From VRUE01 sp963716245 (GTDB lineage Bacteria; Actinomycetota; Thermoleophilia; Solirubrobacterales; 70-9): a DNA stretch of 64,000 nucleotides. The notes under the pieces were generated by a model that had not been told where the DNA came from, ran no database searches, and was given only the letters and a program-made list of their open reading frames with translations. The position numbers and the translations under genes are program-made. Each line of letters begins with the position of its first letter. Within the stretch, counting starts at the first letter, position 1. Positions 15,821 through 23,491 of the stretch are shown one piece after another. The stretch lies in contig OY970300.1 of NCBI GenBank assembly GCA_963716245.1, forward strand, positions 372,001-436,000. Reading direction: 5' to 3'.

Positions 15821-18082
15821 ATGCGCCTCATCGTCACCGAGAAGAACAACAGCGCGAAGAAGATCGCCGAAATCCTCAGCCGGGGCAGCGCCAGCGAGGA
15901 CAAATCCTTCAAAGTCCCGCACTACAGCTGGAACGACGCCGACGGCGACCACATGACGATCGGCCTCAAGGGCCACGTGCTCGGCCCCGCCTTCCCCGAG
16001 GGCTACTCGAACTGGCAGAAGACCGACCTGCACGACCTGATCGACGCCAAGCTGATCAAGGAGCCGACCGACAAAAACGTCGTCAAAGCGATCAAGAAGG
16101 TGGCCAAAGGCGCCGACGACCTGGTGATCGCGACCGACTTCGACCGCGAGGGGGAGCTGATCGGGCTCGAGGCGCTGGAGGAGATGCTCGATGCCAACCC
16201 GCAGCTGGGCACGCGCGAGGAAGCCGACCGGGGCACCCTGACGATCAAGCGCGCCCGCTACTCGGCGCTGACGAAGGAAGAGATCGAGCGTGCCTTCGGC
16301 GACCTGGACACGCTCTCCTACCCGCTCGCCAACGCCGGCGCCGCCCGCCAGGACATCGATTTGCTCTGGGGGGCGACGCTGACCCGCGCCGTCTCGCTCG
16401 CCAGCCGCCGCTTCGGCTCCAACTTCCTCTCGGTCGGCCGCGTCCAGAGCCCGACCCTCGGGCTGATCGTCGAGCGCGAGATGGAGCGCCGCGCCCACGT
16501 CGCCAAGCCGTTCTGGGAGCTGTTCGCCAAGTTCGAGCACCCCGACGGCAGCTTCGAGGCGCACCACACCGTCGACAAGTTCTGGGACAAGGCGGAGGCC
16601 GACACGGCGCTCGCCGGCACCTCCAGCCCCGGCACGGTCAAGGCGGTCACGGCGCGCAAGAACACGCGCAGGCCGCCGACCCCCTACAACACGACCGCCT
16701 TCAGCACCGACGCCTCCAGCCGCCTCGGCATCACGCCCGCCAGCGCGATGCGGATCGCCGAGGACCTCTACATGGACGGCTTCATCTCCTACCCGCGCAC
16801 CGACAACACCGTCTACCCGCCCTCGCTGCCGGTCCGCGAGCTGGTCTCCTCGCTGGTCCGCGTCAAGGAGTTCTCCGCCGCCGCCGGCCTGCTCGACCAG
16901 CCCGAGCTCAAGCCCACCCGCGGGAAAAAAGAGACCACCGACCACCCGCCGATCTACCCGACCCAGGCGATCCACCCGGGCGCCCTGGAGGGACCGAAGA
17001 AGCGCGTCTACGAACTGGTCGTGCGCCGCTTCCTCGCCACCTTCAGCCCGCCGATGATCACCGAGTCGACCCGGGCCGACATCGAGGCCGGCTCGCAGAC
17101 CTACTTCGTGCGCGGCTCGGTCGTCGTCGACCCCGGCTACGCCGGCATCTATACCTACGCCCGCTCCTCCGACGAGGAGATCCCGAAGCTGGAGGAAGGG
17201 CAGCAGCTGCCGCTCGACGGCGAGCCGTGGATCGTCGACAAGGAGACGCAGCCCCCGGGGCGCATCTCCCAGGCGAAACTGATCGAGATGATGGAGGAGC
17301 GCGGCCTCGGGACCAAAGCGACCCGCGCCGACATCATCCAGAAGCTCTTCGACCGCGGCTACGTCTACGGCAACCCGCCGGTCCCCTCGGAGACCGGGAT
17401 CGCCCTCTACGAAGCCTTCAAGAACTACGTGCCGGCGATGGCGACGCCGGAGATGACCGCCACGCTGGAGGCGGAGATGGACCGGATCGCCGCCGGCGAG
17501 ATGACCAAGGGCGAGGTGGTCGGCGAGAGCCGCGACCTCCTGCACAAGACCTGGAACGAGATCGACGGCAGCCGCGAGGACCTGGCGAAAGTGATCTGGA
17601 AAGGGATGGACGAGGACCGCATCCTCGGCCCCTGCAAGGTCTGCGAGGAAGCCGGCCGCAAGAAGGACGACGGCTCACCCCACATGCTGCGGATCATCCG
17701 GGCGAAAAAATCGGGCAAACGGTTCGTCGGCTGCACCGGCTGGACCCTCGACGACCCCGACTCCTGCGACCAGACCTTCCCGCTGCCCCAGCGCGGCGAC
17801 GTCTTCCGGCTCGAGGAGCGCTGCTCGGTCTGCGATCGCACGCCGCGGCTCAAAGTCGTCCCCTTCCGCGGCCGCCCCTGGAACCTCTGCCTCAACGACG
17901 ACTGCGAGTCGATGCAGGAGATGAAGAAACGCCGCGCCGAGCGCGAAGCCGCGAAAGCGGCCAAGAAGGCGATGGCCGGAAAGCCGGCGCCCGACGGCTC
18001 GGCGGACGGCGCGGCGAAGCCGACCAAAGCCGACACCGGCACGCGCCGCCGCAAACGGGCCAAAGCCGCCGCCAAAGGCTGA
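15821..18082 (+). CDS. topA: DNA topoisomerase I (type IA), archaeal-like
   Basis: A 753-residue type IA topoisomerase that relaxes negative supercoils through a 5'-phosphotyrosine bond. The TOPRIM domain has the catalytic E in VTEK and the metal site ATDFDREGELIG. The active-site tyrosine is Y324 in FISYPRTDNTVYP, with SVGRVQSPTL and LGTKATRADIIQ also present. The C-terminus has two cysteine pairs (CKVC, CSVC with CLNDDC), so likely zinc ribbons, then a Lys/Ala-rich tail. The opening MRLIVTEKNNSAKKIAEILS and TDNTVYPPSL resemble archaeal TopA rather than the LVIVESPAKAKTI start of ordinary actinobacterial enzymes. It leads a topA-tmk-holB cluster. ATG 15821 starts directly at the TOPRIM domain. 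Confidence 0.95.
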   Translation: MRLIVTEKNNSAKKIAEILSRGSASEDKSFKVPHYSWNDADGDHMTIGLKGHVLGPAFPEGYSNWQKTDLHDLIDAKLIKEPTDKNVVKAIKKVAKGADDLVIATDFDREGELIGLEALEEMLDANPQLGTREEADRGTLTIKRARYSALTKEEIERAFGDLDTLSYPLANAGAARQDIDLLWGATLTRAVSLASRRFGSNFLSVGRVQSPTLGLIVEREMERRAHVAKPFWELFAKFEHPDGSFEAHHTVDKFWDKAEADTALAGTSSPGTVKAVTARKNTRRPPTPYNTTAFSTDASSRLGITPASAMRIAEDLYMDGFISYPRTDNTVYPPSLPVRELVSSLVRVKEFSAAAGLLDQPELKPTRGKKETTDHPPIYPTQAIHPGALEGPKKRVYELVVRRFLATFSPPMITESTRADIEAGSQTYFVRGSVVVDPGYAGIYTYARSSDEEIPKLEEGQQLPLDGEPWIVDKETQPPGRISQAKLIEMMEERGLGTKATRADIIQKLFDRGYVYGNPPVPSETGIALYEAFKNYVPAMATPEMTATLEAEMDRIAAGEMTKGEVVGESRDLLHKTWNEIDGSREDLAKVIWKGMDEDRILGPCKVCEEAGRKKDDGSPHMLRIIRAKKSGKRFVGCTGWTLDDPDSCDQTFPLPQRGDVFRLEERCSVCDRTPRLKVVPFRGRPWNLCLNDDCESMQEMKKRRAEREAAKAAKKAMAGKPAPDGSADGAAKPTKADTGTRRRKRAKAAAKG

Positions 18083-18092
18083 GGCGCCGCCG

Positions 18093-18683
18093 TTGTTCGT
18101 TTCCCTCGAGGGGATCGACGGCTCCGGCAAGAGCACCCAGGCGAAGCTGCTCGCCGAGGCGCTCGGTCCCGAGACGCTGACGATCCGCGAGCCGGGGGGG
18201 ACCGACGCCGCCGAGCGGATCCGTGAGCTGCTCGCCGACCCGGCGCTGGAGATCGACCCCTTCGCCGAGCTGCTGCTCTTCTCGGCCGCCCGCGCCGACC
18301 TGGTCAGCCGCGTGATCCGCCCCGCGGTCGAGGCGGGCCGCGACGTCGTCGCCGACCGCTTCGCCGACTCCAGCGTCGCCTACCAGGGCGGGGCGCGGGG
18401 GCTCGGCACCAGCCACGTGCTCTCGCTGGTCGACATGGTCATCGACGGCCTCTGGCCCGATCTGACGATCCTCCTGCGGATCGACCCCGAGGTCGGCCTC
18501 GGCCGTGCCGAGGGCGACGACCGCTTCGAGGCCGAGGGACTGGCGCTCCAGCGCGCCGTCGCCGAGGCCTACGACGAGATCGCCCAGATCGCCCGCGACC
18601 GCATCGTGGTCGTCGACGCCGACGGCAGCGTGGACGACGTCCACGAGCGGGTGATGACCGTCGTGCAGGGGCACCGACGGTGA
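18093..18683 (+). CDS. tmk: Thymidylate kinase
   Basis: A 196-residue dTMP kinase making dTDP for DNA synthesis. The P-loop is GIDGSGKST (7-15), the DR motif is VADRFADSSVAYQG, and the LID region contains RAEGDDRFEAEG. The start is TTG at 18093, the only start compatible with the P-loop distance; GAGG lies about nine bases upstream, overlapping the topA stop region. Only ten bases separate it from topA, so they are probably co-transcribed. Confidence 0.94.
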   Translation: MFVSLEGIDGSGKSTQAKLLAEALGPETLTIREPGGTDAAERIRELLADPALEIDPFAELLLFSAARADLVSRVIRPAVEAGRDVVADRFADSSVAYQGGARGLGTSHVLSLVDMVIDGLWPDLTILLRIDPEVGLGRAEGDDRFEAEGLALQRAVAEAYDEIAQIARDRIVVVDADGSVDDVHERVMTVVQGHRR

Positions 18684-18689
18684 GGACGT

Positions 18690-18726
18690 GGGCGCTTTTC
18701 TGTCGCATAGCGTAAGAAAGGCGCCC
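18690..18726. repeat. 37-bp palindromic dispersed repeat, copy 1
   Basis: Outer arms GGGCGCTTT and AAGGCGCCC surround a core CGCATAGCGT that itself forms a small inverted repeat. The same 37-bp layout occurs at 43392, 44234 and 57057. Here it sits alone between tmk and holB, where it may act as an attenuator or terminator. Confidence 0.8.
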
Positions 18727-18728
18727 GG

Positions 18729-19832
18729 ATGATCGGGGTGGCGACCGAGCACCAGCCGCGGGCACGGGCGGCGCTCAGCGCGGCGCTGAAGTCAGGGCCG
18801 TCGCATGCGTATCTCTTCAAGGGGCCGCGGGGATCGGGCAAGCGGGCCGTGGCGCGGGCGTTCGCCGCGGAGATCATCGCGGGGGCGGCAGAGGACCCGG
18901 AGGACGCGCGGCGCCGGGCGCTGCTCGATCCCTCGCCCCATCCCGACCTCGTATGGCTGGTGCCGAGCGGTGCCCAGCACCTGGTCGAGGAGGTGCGCGA
19001 GCGGGTGATCCGCGCCTCCGCATACCGCCCGTTCGAAGGCGGCAAGCGGGTCTTCGTGGTCGAGGCCGCGGAGGCGATGCGCGACGAGAGCCAGAACGCG
19101 CTGCTGAAGACGCTCGAGGAGCCACCGGAGTTCGTCCACCTGATCCTGCTCAGCTCCGAGCCGGCCGCGCTGCTGGAGACGATCGCGTCGCGCTGCCAGG
19201 CGGTCGACTTCGCCCCGCTGCCGACCCCGGTCGTCGAAGCGGCCCTCGCCGAGAGCGACGGGGTGGACGGGGACGCCGAGGAGATCGCCGCCGCGGCGCG
19301 GCTCTCCGGCGGCGACCCGGAGCGCGCCCGCCTCCTGCTCTCCGATCGCGGCCGGGAGATCCGCGCCGAGGCGGAGCGCTGCGCCACCGCGGCACTCGAC
19401 GGGGAGACCGACGCGGCTCCGTGGCGGCGCCTGCTGGACAGCGCCGAGCGGGCCGGGGAGGAGGTCGAGTCGGCGACCCGCGAAGCGCTCGCGGAGGAGA
19501 AGGCCGCCGGCGTCAAACGCTCCGCCCGCGAGATCGCCGACGAGGCGAAACGCACCGGCCGCCGCCGCCGCACCGAGCTGCTCGATCTCGGCCTCGGCCT
19601 CACCGCCACCTGGTTCCGCGACCTCGCCGCGACCGCCGCCGGCGCGGAGGACGTCGTCTACAGCCGCGACCGCCTCGCCGAGCTTCGCGCCAGGGCGGCG
19701 GGACTCGACCCCGGCTCCGCCCGCCGCGCCGCCGAGCAGGTCGAGGACACCCGCCGCCGCCTCGACCTGAACGTCTCCGAGGAGCTAGCGCTCGAAGCGC
19801 TCCTCTTTCGCCTCGAGCGAGAGTTGACGTAA
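18729..19832 (+). CDS. holB: DNA polymerase III subunit delta'
   Basis: A 367-residue clamp-loader subunit. The N-terminal AAA+ domain keeps a Walker A-like loop GPRGSGKR (32-39), the sensor/Walker B area reads VFVVEAAEAMRDESQNALLK, and TLEEPPEFVHLILLSSEP and ASRCQ follow, which are hallmarks of DnaX/HolB proteins. The usual DnaX zinc-binding cysteines are missing, pointing to delta' rather than gamma/tau. The C-terminal collar region is Arg/Glu rich. It follows tmk, as in many bacteria. Confidence 0.92.
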   Translation: MIGVATEHQPRARAALSAALKSGPSHAYLFKGPRGSGKRAVARAFAAEIIAGAAEDPEDARRRALLDPSPHPDLVWLVPSGAQHLVEEVRERVIRASAYRPFEGGKRVFVVEAAEAMRDESQNALLKTLEEPPEFVHLILLSSEPAALLETIASRCQAVDFAPLPTPVVEAALAESDGVDGDAEEIAAAARLSGGDPERARLLLSDRGREIRAEAERCATAALDGETDAAPWRRLLDSAERAGEEVESATREALAEEKAAGVKRSAREIADEAKRTGRRRRTELLDLGLGLTATWFRDLAATAAGAEDVVYSRDRLAELRARAAGLDPGSARRAAEQVEDTRRRLDLNVSEELALEALLFRLERELT

Positions 19833-19858
19833 AGAACTTTCGGAAGCCCTCCGAGCGG

Positions 19859-19948
19859 ATTGACTGGTGGACGACACTCGGCTTCCTGCTCGGTGGGACC
19901 TGCCTGCTACTTTTTGTCTTCATCGAATGGCTATGGGCACGAGGGTGA
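19859..19948 (+). CDS. Possible 29-residue membrane peptide without a standard start codon
   Basis: The frame between holB and the next small gene encodes a convincing single membrane helix (WTTLGFLLGGTCLLLFVFIE, then WLWARG) and stops one base before the next ATG. No ATG, GTG or TTG is available after the holB stop; an ATT at 19859 is the only candidate close to a purine-rich stretch. It may be a real short gene with a rare start, or a decayed one. Confidence 0.2.
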   Translation: MDWWTTLGFLLGGTCLLLFVFIEWLWARG

Positions 19949-19949
19949 G

Positions 19950-20153
19950 ATGAGCTGGGGATTCATCTTCAAGCTGTGGGGGCTTTCCGCAGTCCTGCAA
20001 GGACTGCATCCGCTGCTCGACGGCTTGAAGATCCCGGCTGATCTCGCTGTTCTGATCGAAGTGGTCGTGCTGACCGGCGCGGTCGCCTACATGGCGTGGG
20101 CCGTGATGTCAGCGATCGAAGTCCTGCGTGGCCGTAGGCGAGCTTTGCGCTGA
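19950..20153 (+). CDS. Small two-helix membrane protein, unknown function
   Basis: A 67-residue protein (MSWGFIFKLWGLSAVLQGLH at the start) with a hydrophobic, partly amphipathic N-terminal helix and a clear membrane helix (AVLIEVVVLTGAVAYMAWAV), ending in a basic tail. GAGGGTGAG just before ATG 19950 is a fair ribosome-binding site. I do not recognise the family. Its last 45 bases are antisense to the end of the DUF2304 gene. Confidence 0.5.
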   Translation: MSWGFIFKLWGLSAVLQGLHPLLDGLKIPADLAVLIEVVVLTGAVAYMAWAVMSAIEVLRGRRRALR

Positions 20154-20558
20154 CGCATCCCTGTCGCGCTCGCCTGACTGCATCTGCTCCTCCGCCTTGT
20201 TCAGGGCCTGCTCCTGGGCGAGGCGGGTTATCTGCGCCGCCTGGCGGGACATGATCACGCTGAAGTTGAGCACCAGGCCGAGCAGCAGCAGGAGGATGAT
20301 CGAGAAGAGGGCGACGTTGGTGTCGCGGACGCCCATCAGGTCCGCGACCACGCCGAGCAGGCCCGGGAACGCCGCCCCGACCAGCATGCCGAGCCCGGCG
20401 ACGAACCAGACGACGCTGTAGCGCTCCTGCAGCTTGTCGCGACGGATCAGCTCGAGGATCATCCCCATGAAGATCACCGCGATCGCCGCCGCCAGGATCC
20501 TGGTCTGCGACGTGAGGTCGACCTTCGGGTCGCTCGCCGCCGCGACCAGCGCCGTCAT
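20109..20558 (-). CDS. DUF2304 membrane protein
   Basis: A 149-residue protein with three membrane segments and a Gln/Glu-rich cytoplasmic tail, matching the DUF2304 family: IRRDKLQERYSVVWFVAGL and LLLGLVLNFSVIMSRQ are typical. These small proteins sit beside dolichol-phosphate-mannose-type glycosyltransferases and are thought to help anchor or regulate them. Here the ATG overlaps the TGA of such a glycosyltransferase gene (ATGA), which supports that role. Confidence 0.85.
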   Translation of the reverse strand: MTALVAAASDPKVDLTSQTRILAAAIAVIFMGMILELIRRDKLQERYSVVWFVAGLGMLVGAAFPGLLGVVADLMGVRDTNVALFSIILLLLLGLVLNFSVIMSRQAAQITRLAQEQALNKAEEQMQSGERDRDASAQSSPTATQDFDR

Positions 20559-21313
20559 CGCTCCGCCTCCACCCGCCGCGGCCGGAACTGGCCGACCAGC
20601 AGCACGATCATGCCCTTGAAGATGAAGAAGGCCGACTTCAGCGGCGTCAGGAAGGAGGCGCCACCGGCCCGCTCGAGCATCCGCACGGGAACCTCCTCGA
20701 CCCGCAGGCCCTGCCTGACCGCCAACTGCAGCGACTCGATCTCGGCGAAGTCCGGCGAGTAGTTCTCGCTGAATAGGGCGATCACGCGCCGGTTGGCCGC
20801 CCGCATGCCACTGGTCGTGTCGGTGAAGCGCTGACGCGTAGCCAGCGTGAGAAAGAAGCGGAAGACGCTGGTCCCGATCCGCCGCGAGAGGGTGGGCCGG
20901 TAGTCGGCGCCCGCCTCCGGCTCCTCGCCCCCGTCGGCGATCGGCTTGGCCCCGACGCCCTCCTGGTAGCGCGAGCCGATCACCAGGTCGGCCCGGTCGG
21001 CGTAGACCTCCTCGAGCAGGCGTGCCACTTCGGCCGGCGGGTGCTGGCCGTCGGCGTCGAGGTGTGCGCAGAAGTCGTAGCCGTGTCGCAGCGCGTAGAG
21101 GTAGCCGGTCTGCAGCGCCGCCCCGAGGCCCTGGTTGAACGGCAGCGAGGCGACGGTCGCGCCGGCCTCGCGCGCCCGCGACACCGTCGCGTCGGTCGAG
21201 CCGTCGTCGACGACGAGCAGATCGGCCTCGGGCAGCCGCTCGCGCACGCCCCCGATCACGGCGGCGACCGAGTCGGCCTCGTTCCAGGCGGGGATGAAGA
21301 CCAGAGTTCGCAT
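20555..21313 (-). CDS. Family 2 glycosyltransferase, polyprenyl-phosphate sugar transferase type
   Basis: A 252-residue GT-A fold glycosyltransferase. The nucleotide-binding start is VFIPAWNEADSVAAVI, followed by VVDDGSTDAT and the metal-binding HLDADGQHPP; the downstream IGSRYQEG and DTTSGMRAANR fit the DPM1/polyprenyl-phosphate glycosyltransferase group. It probably loads a sugar on a lipid carrier for envelope glycans. There is a hydrophobic patch but no strong transmembrane C-terminus, so membrane association may depend on the DUF2304 partner. ATG 21313 is chosen because upstream codons are not family-like. Confidence 0.9.
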   Translation of the reverse strand: MRTLVFIPAWNEADSVAAVIGGVRERLPEADLLVVDDGSTDATVSRAREAGATVASLPFNQGLGAALQTGYLYALRHGYDFCAHLDADGQHPPAEVARLLEEVYADRADLVIGSRYQEGVGAKPIADGGEEPEAGADYRPTLSRRIGTSVFRFFLTLATRQRFTDTTSGMRAANRRVIALFSENYSPDFAEIESLQLAVRQGLRVEEVPVRMLERAGGASFLTPLKSAFFIFKGMIVLLVGQFRPRRVEAER

Positions 21314-21404
21314 CGACGCGATTCTCCCACGCGGGTCAGGCGCCCATCTGCGCGCCTGTCGCACCATTGTGTTAGTAAACCTTCATGAAAGGATGCCGCC
21401 GGCG

Positions 21405-22706
21405 ATGAGCCGGATCGGGATGCGCCTCTGGCTCGCCGCGGCCTTCGCCGCGGTGACCCTGATCACGGCCAGCGTCGTCTACACCTTCGGCGACCGGCCG
21501 CGTGCGGTGCTCGGCGCGATCGCCCTCGGCGTCCTCGTCGGCTTCCTGATCGCGGTCGGGATCACCCACCGGGTCACGCGCCTCTCCCGCGCCGCGGGCG
21601 AGATGGCTGCCGGCTCCTTCGACGCGCCCCTGGAGAGCGGCGGCCGCGACGAGATCGGCGACCTCGCCCGCGCGCTGGAGTCGATGCGCGCCTCGCTGAA
21701 GGAGAGCTTCGGCGTCCTCACCGCCGACCGCAACAAGCTCAAGGCGATCTTCGACGGCCTCACCGACGCGGTGGTCGTCGTCGACGAGGACGGCTCGCTG
21801 CGCTTCTCCAACCGCGCCGCCGCGAAGCTGCTCGACGCCGACGGCCACCCGCCCGAGGCGATGCGGGCGCAGCTCGAGCGGGCCACCGACCTCGGCTTCG
21901 CCGCCCACCCGGCGCTGCGGATCGGCGACCGCGCCTACGCGATGACGGCGCGCGCCCTGCCCGACGAGCGCGCCGTCCTCGCCGTCGCCCGCGACCGCAC
22001 CGAAGAGATGCGCCGCGAGCTGGCCGAAGCGGACTTCATCTCCAACGCCGCCCACGAGCTGCGCAACCCGCTGGCCGGGATCTCCAGCGCGATCGAGGTG
22101 CTGCGCGAGGGCGCCAAGGACGACCCCGAGGCGCTCGACCACTTCCTCGGCCGGCTCACCGAGGACGCCGAGCGGATGAACCGGCTGACCCGCTCGCTGC
22201 TGACGCTGGCCCGGGTCGAGTCGATCGGGGCGGGGGGGACCGAGCCCGTCGACGCCGCCGCCGCCGTGGCCGACACGGTCGAGGCGGTCCAGACGCCGTC
22301 GCACATCGAGCTCAGCGTCGACGTCGAGCCCGACCTCGTCGTCGGCGCCGACCCGACCCTGCTGCGCCAGGTCCTGGTCGGCCTGCTGACCAACGCGTTC
22401 AAGCACACGCCGCTGCCCGGGGCCGTTACCGTTCGCGGCCGCCGCGAGGGCGAGAGGGAGGTCGTGCTGGAGGTGATCGATACCGGGCCGGGCATTCCGG
22501 AGGAGGAGATAGAGCGCGTCTTCGAGCGCTTCTACCGCCGCGACGAGTCGCGCAAGCGCGAGGGCTTCGGCCTCGGCCTCGCGATCGCCCGCCGCATGGT
22601 CGACGTGATGGGCGGCGAGATCGGCGCCAACTCGGTCGAGGGGGAGGGGAGCACCTTCTGGGTCCGCCTCCCGGTCGCCCAACCGAGCCCGACGCCGGTG
22701 GCGTGA
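21405..22706 (+). CDS. Membrane sensor histidine kinase (HAMP-PAS-HisKA-HATPase)
   Basis: A 433-residue sensor kinase. Two N-terminal membrane helices (LWLAAAFAAVTLITASVVYT and AIALGVLVGFLIAVGI) are separated by a very short loop, so it likely senses membrane or intracellular signals. A HAMP domain follows, then a PAS-like domain (IFDGLTDAVVVVDEDGSLRF). The phospho-accepting His is H217 in SNAAHELRNPLAGI; the N box is LLTNAFKHTP, G1 is DTGPGIPEEE, and the F/G2 boxes are FYRRD and GFGLGLAI. Start is ATG 21405 or 21393. It is 16 bases upstream of its response regulator. The layout resembles PhoR. Confidence 0.93.
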   Translation: MSRIGMRLWLAAAFAAVTLITASVVYTFGDRPRAVLGAIALGVLVGFLIAVGITHRVTRLSRAAGEMAAGSFDAPLESGGRDEIGDLARALESMRASLKESFGVLTADRNKLKAIFDGLTDAVVVVDEDGSLRFSNRAAAKLLDADGHPPEAMRAQLERATDLGFAAHPALRIGDRAYAMTARALPDERAVLAVARDRTEEMRRELAEADFISNAAHELRNPLAGISSAIEVLREGAKDDPEALDHFLGRLTEDAERMNRLTRSLLTLARVESIGAGGTEPVDAAAAVADTVEAVQTPSHIELSVDVEPDLVVGADPTLLRQVLVGLLTNAFKHTPLPGAVTVRGRREGEREVVLEVIDTGPGIPEEEIERVFERFYRRDESRKREGFGLGLAIARRMVDVMGGEIGANSVEGEGSTFWVRLPVAQPSPTPVA

Positions 22707-22722
22707 GGAGGATGGGGAGCCG

Positions 22723-23433
22723 ATGAGCAGCGGACGGATCCTGATCGCCGACGACGAGCCCTCGGTCCGGGACTCGGTCGGCTACGCGCTGGCCCAGGAG
22801 GGCTTCGAGGTCAGCTCGGCGGCGGACGGCGACGAGGCGACGACGATGGTCGGCAACGGCATCCCCTACGACCTGCTGATCCTCGACATCATGATGCCGG
22901 GACCGAGCGGGCTGGACATCTGCCGCGACGTGCGCTCGCGCAGCGCCGTGCCGATCATCCTGCTCACCGCCAAAGACGCCGAGGTCGACAAGGTCGTCGG
23001 CCTCGAGGTCGGCGCCGACGACTACGTGACCAAGCCGTTCTCGGTCCGCGAGTTGCTCGGCCGCGTGCGGGCCCAGCTGCGGCGTCGCGAGCTCGACCGC
23101 ACCGCCCCCGCCGAGGCGGTCGTGATCGAATCCGGTCCCGTCGCGATCGACCTCGTCCGCCACGTCGCGACCGTCGACGGCCGGCCCGCCGCCCTGACCC
23201 GCTCGGAGTTCCAGCTCCTCCGTCTCCTCGTCGGCCGCCCCGGCGAGGTCTTCTCGCGCCGCAAGATCATGGAGGAGCTCTGGCAGACCGAGTTCGACGG
23301 CGACGAGCGCGCCTGCGACGTCCATATCTCCAACCTCCGCCAGAAGGTCGAGCGCGATCCCCAGGACCCCCAGCTCGTCCTCACCGTGCGCGGCGTCGGC
23401 TACAAGTTCGAAGGCGCCGCAGGAGCCCCTTAA
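22723..23433 (+). CDS. OmpR/PhoB-family response regulator
   Basis: A 236-residue regulator paired with the kinase upstream. The receiver has acidic D10/D11, phospho-acceptor D55 (LLILDIMMPG), T in ILLTAKDAE and K in TKPFSVRELL. The C-terminal winged helix contains RSEFQLLRLLVGRPGEVFSR and HISNLRQKVE, ending RGVGYKF. The regulon is unknown. It is followed by Fic after 58 bases with a separate AGGAGG site. Confidence 0.95.
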   Translation: MSSGRILIADDEPSVRDSVGYALAQEGFEVSSAADGDEATTMVGNGIPYDLLILDIMMPGPSGLDICRDVRSRSAVPIILLTAKDAEVDKVVGLEVGADDYVTKPFSVRELLGRVRAQLRRRELDRTAPAEAVVIESGPVAIDLVRHVATVDGRPAALTRSEFQLLRLLVGRPGEVFSRRKIMEELWQTEFDGDERACDVHISNLRQKVERDPQDPQLVLTVRGVGYKFEGAAGAP

Positions 23434-23491
23434 AGGGGTGTATTGTCCTATTCAGACCCTTAACCAGGGGAAACTGATCCCAGGAGGCTTG

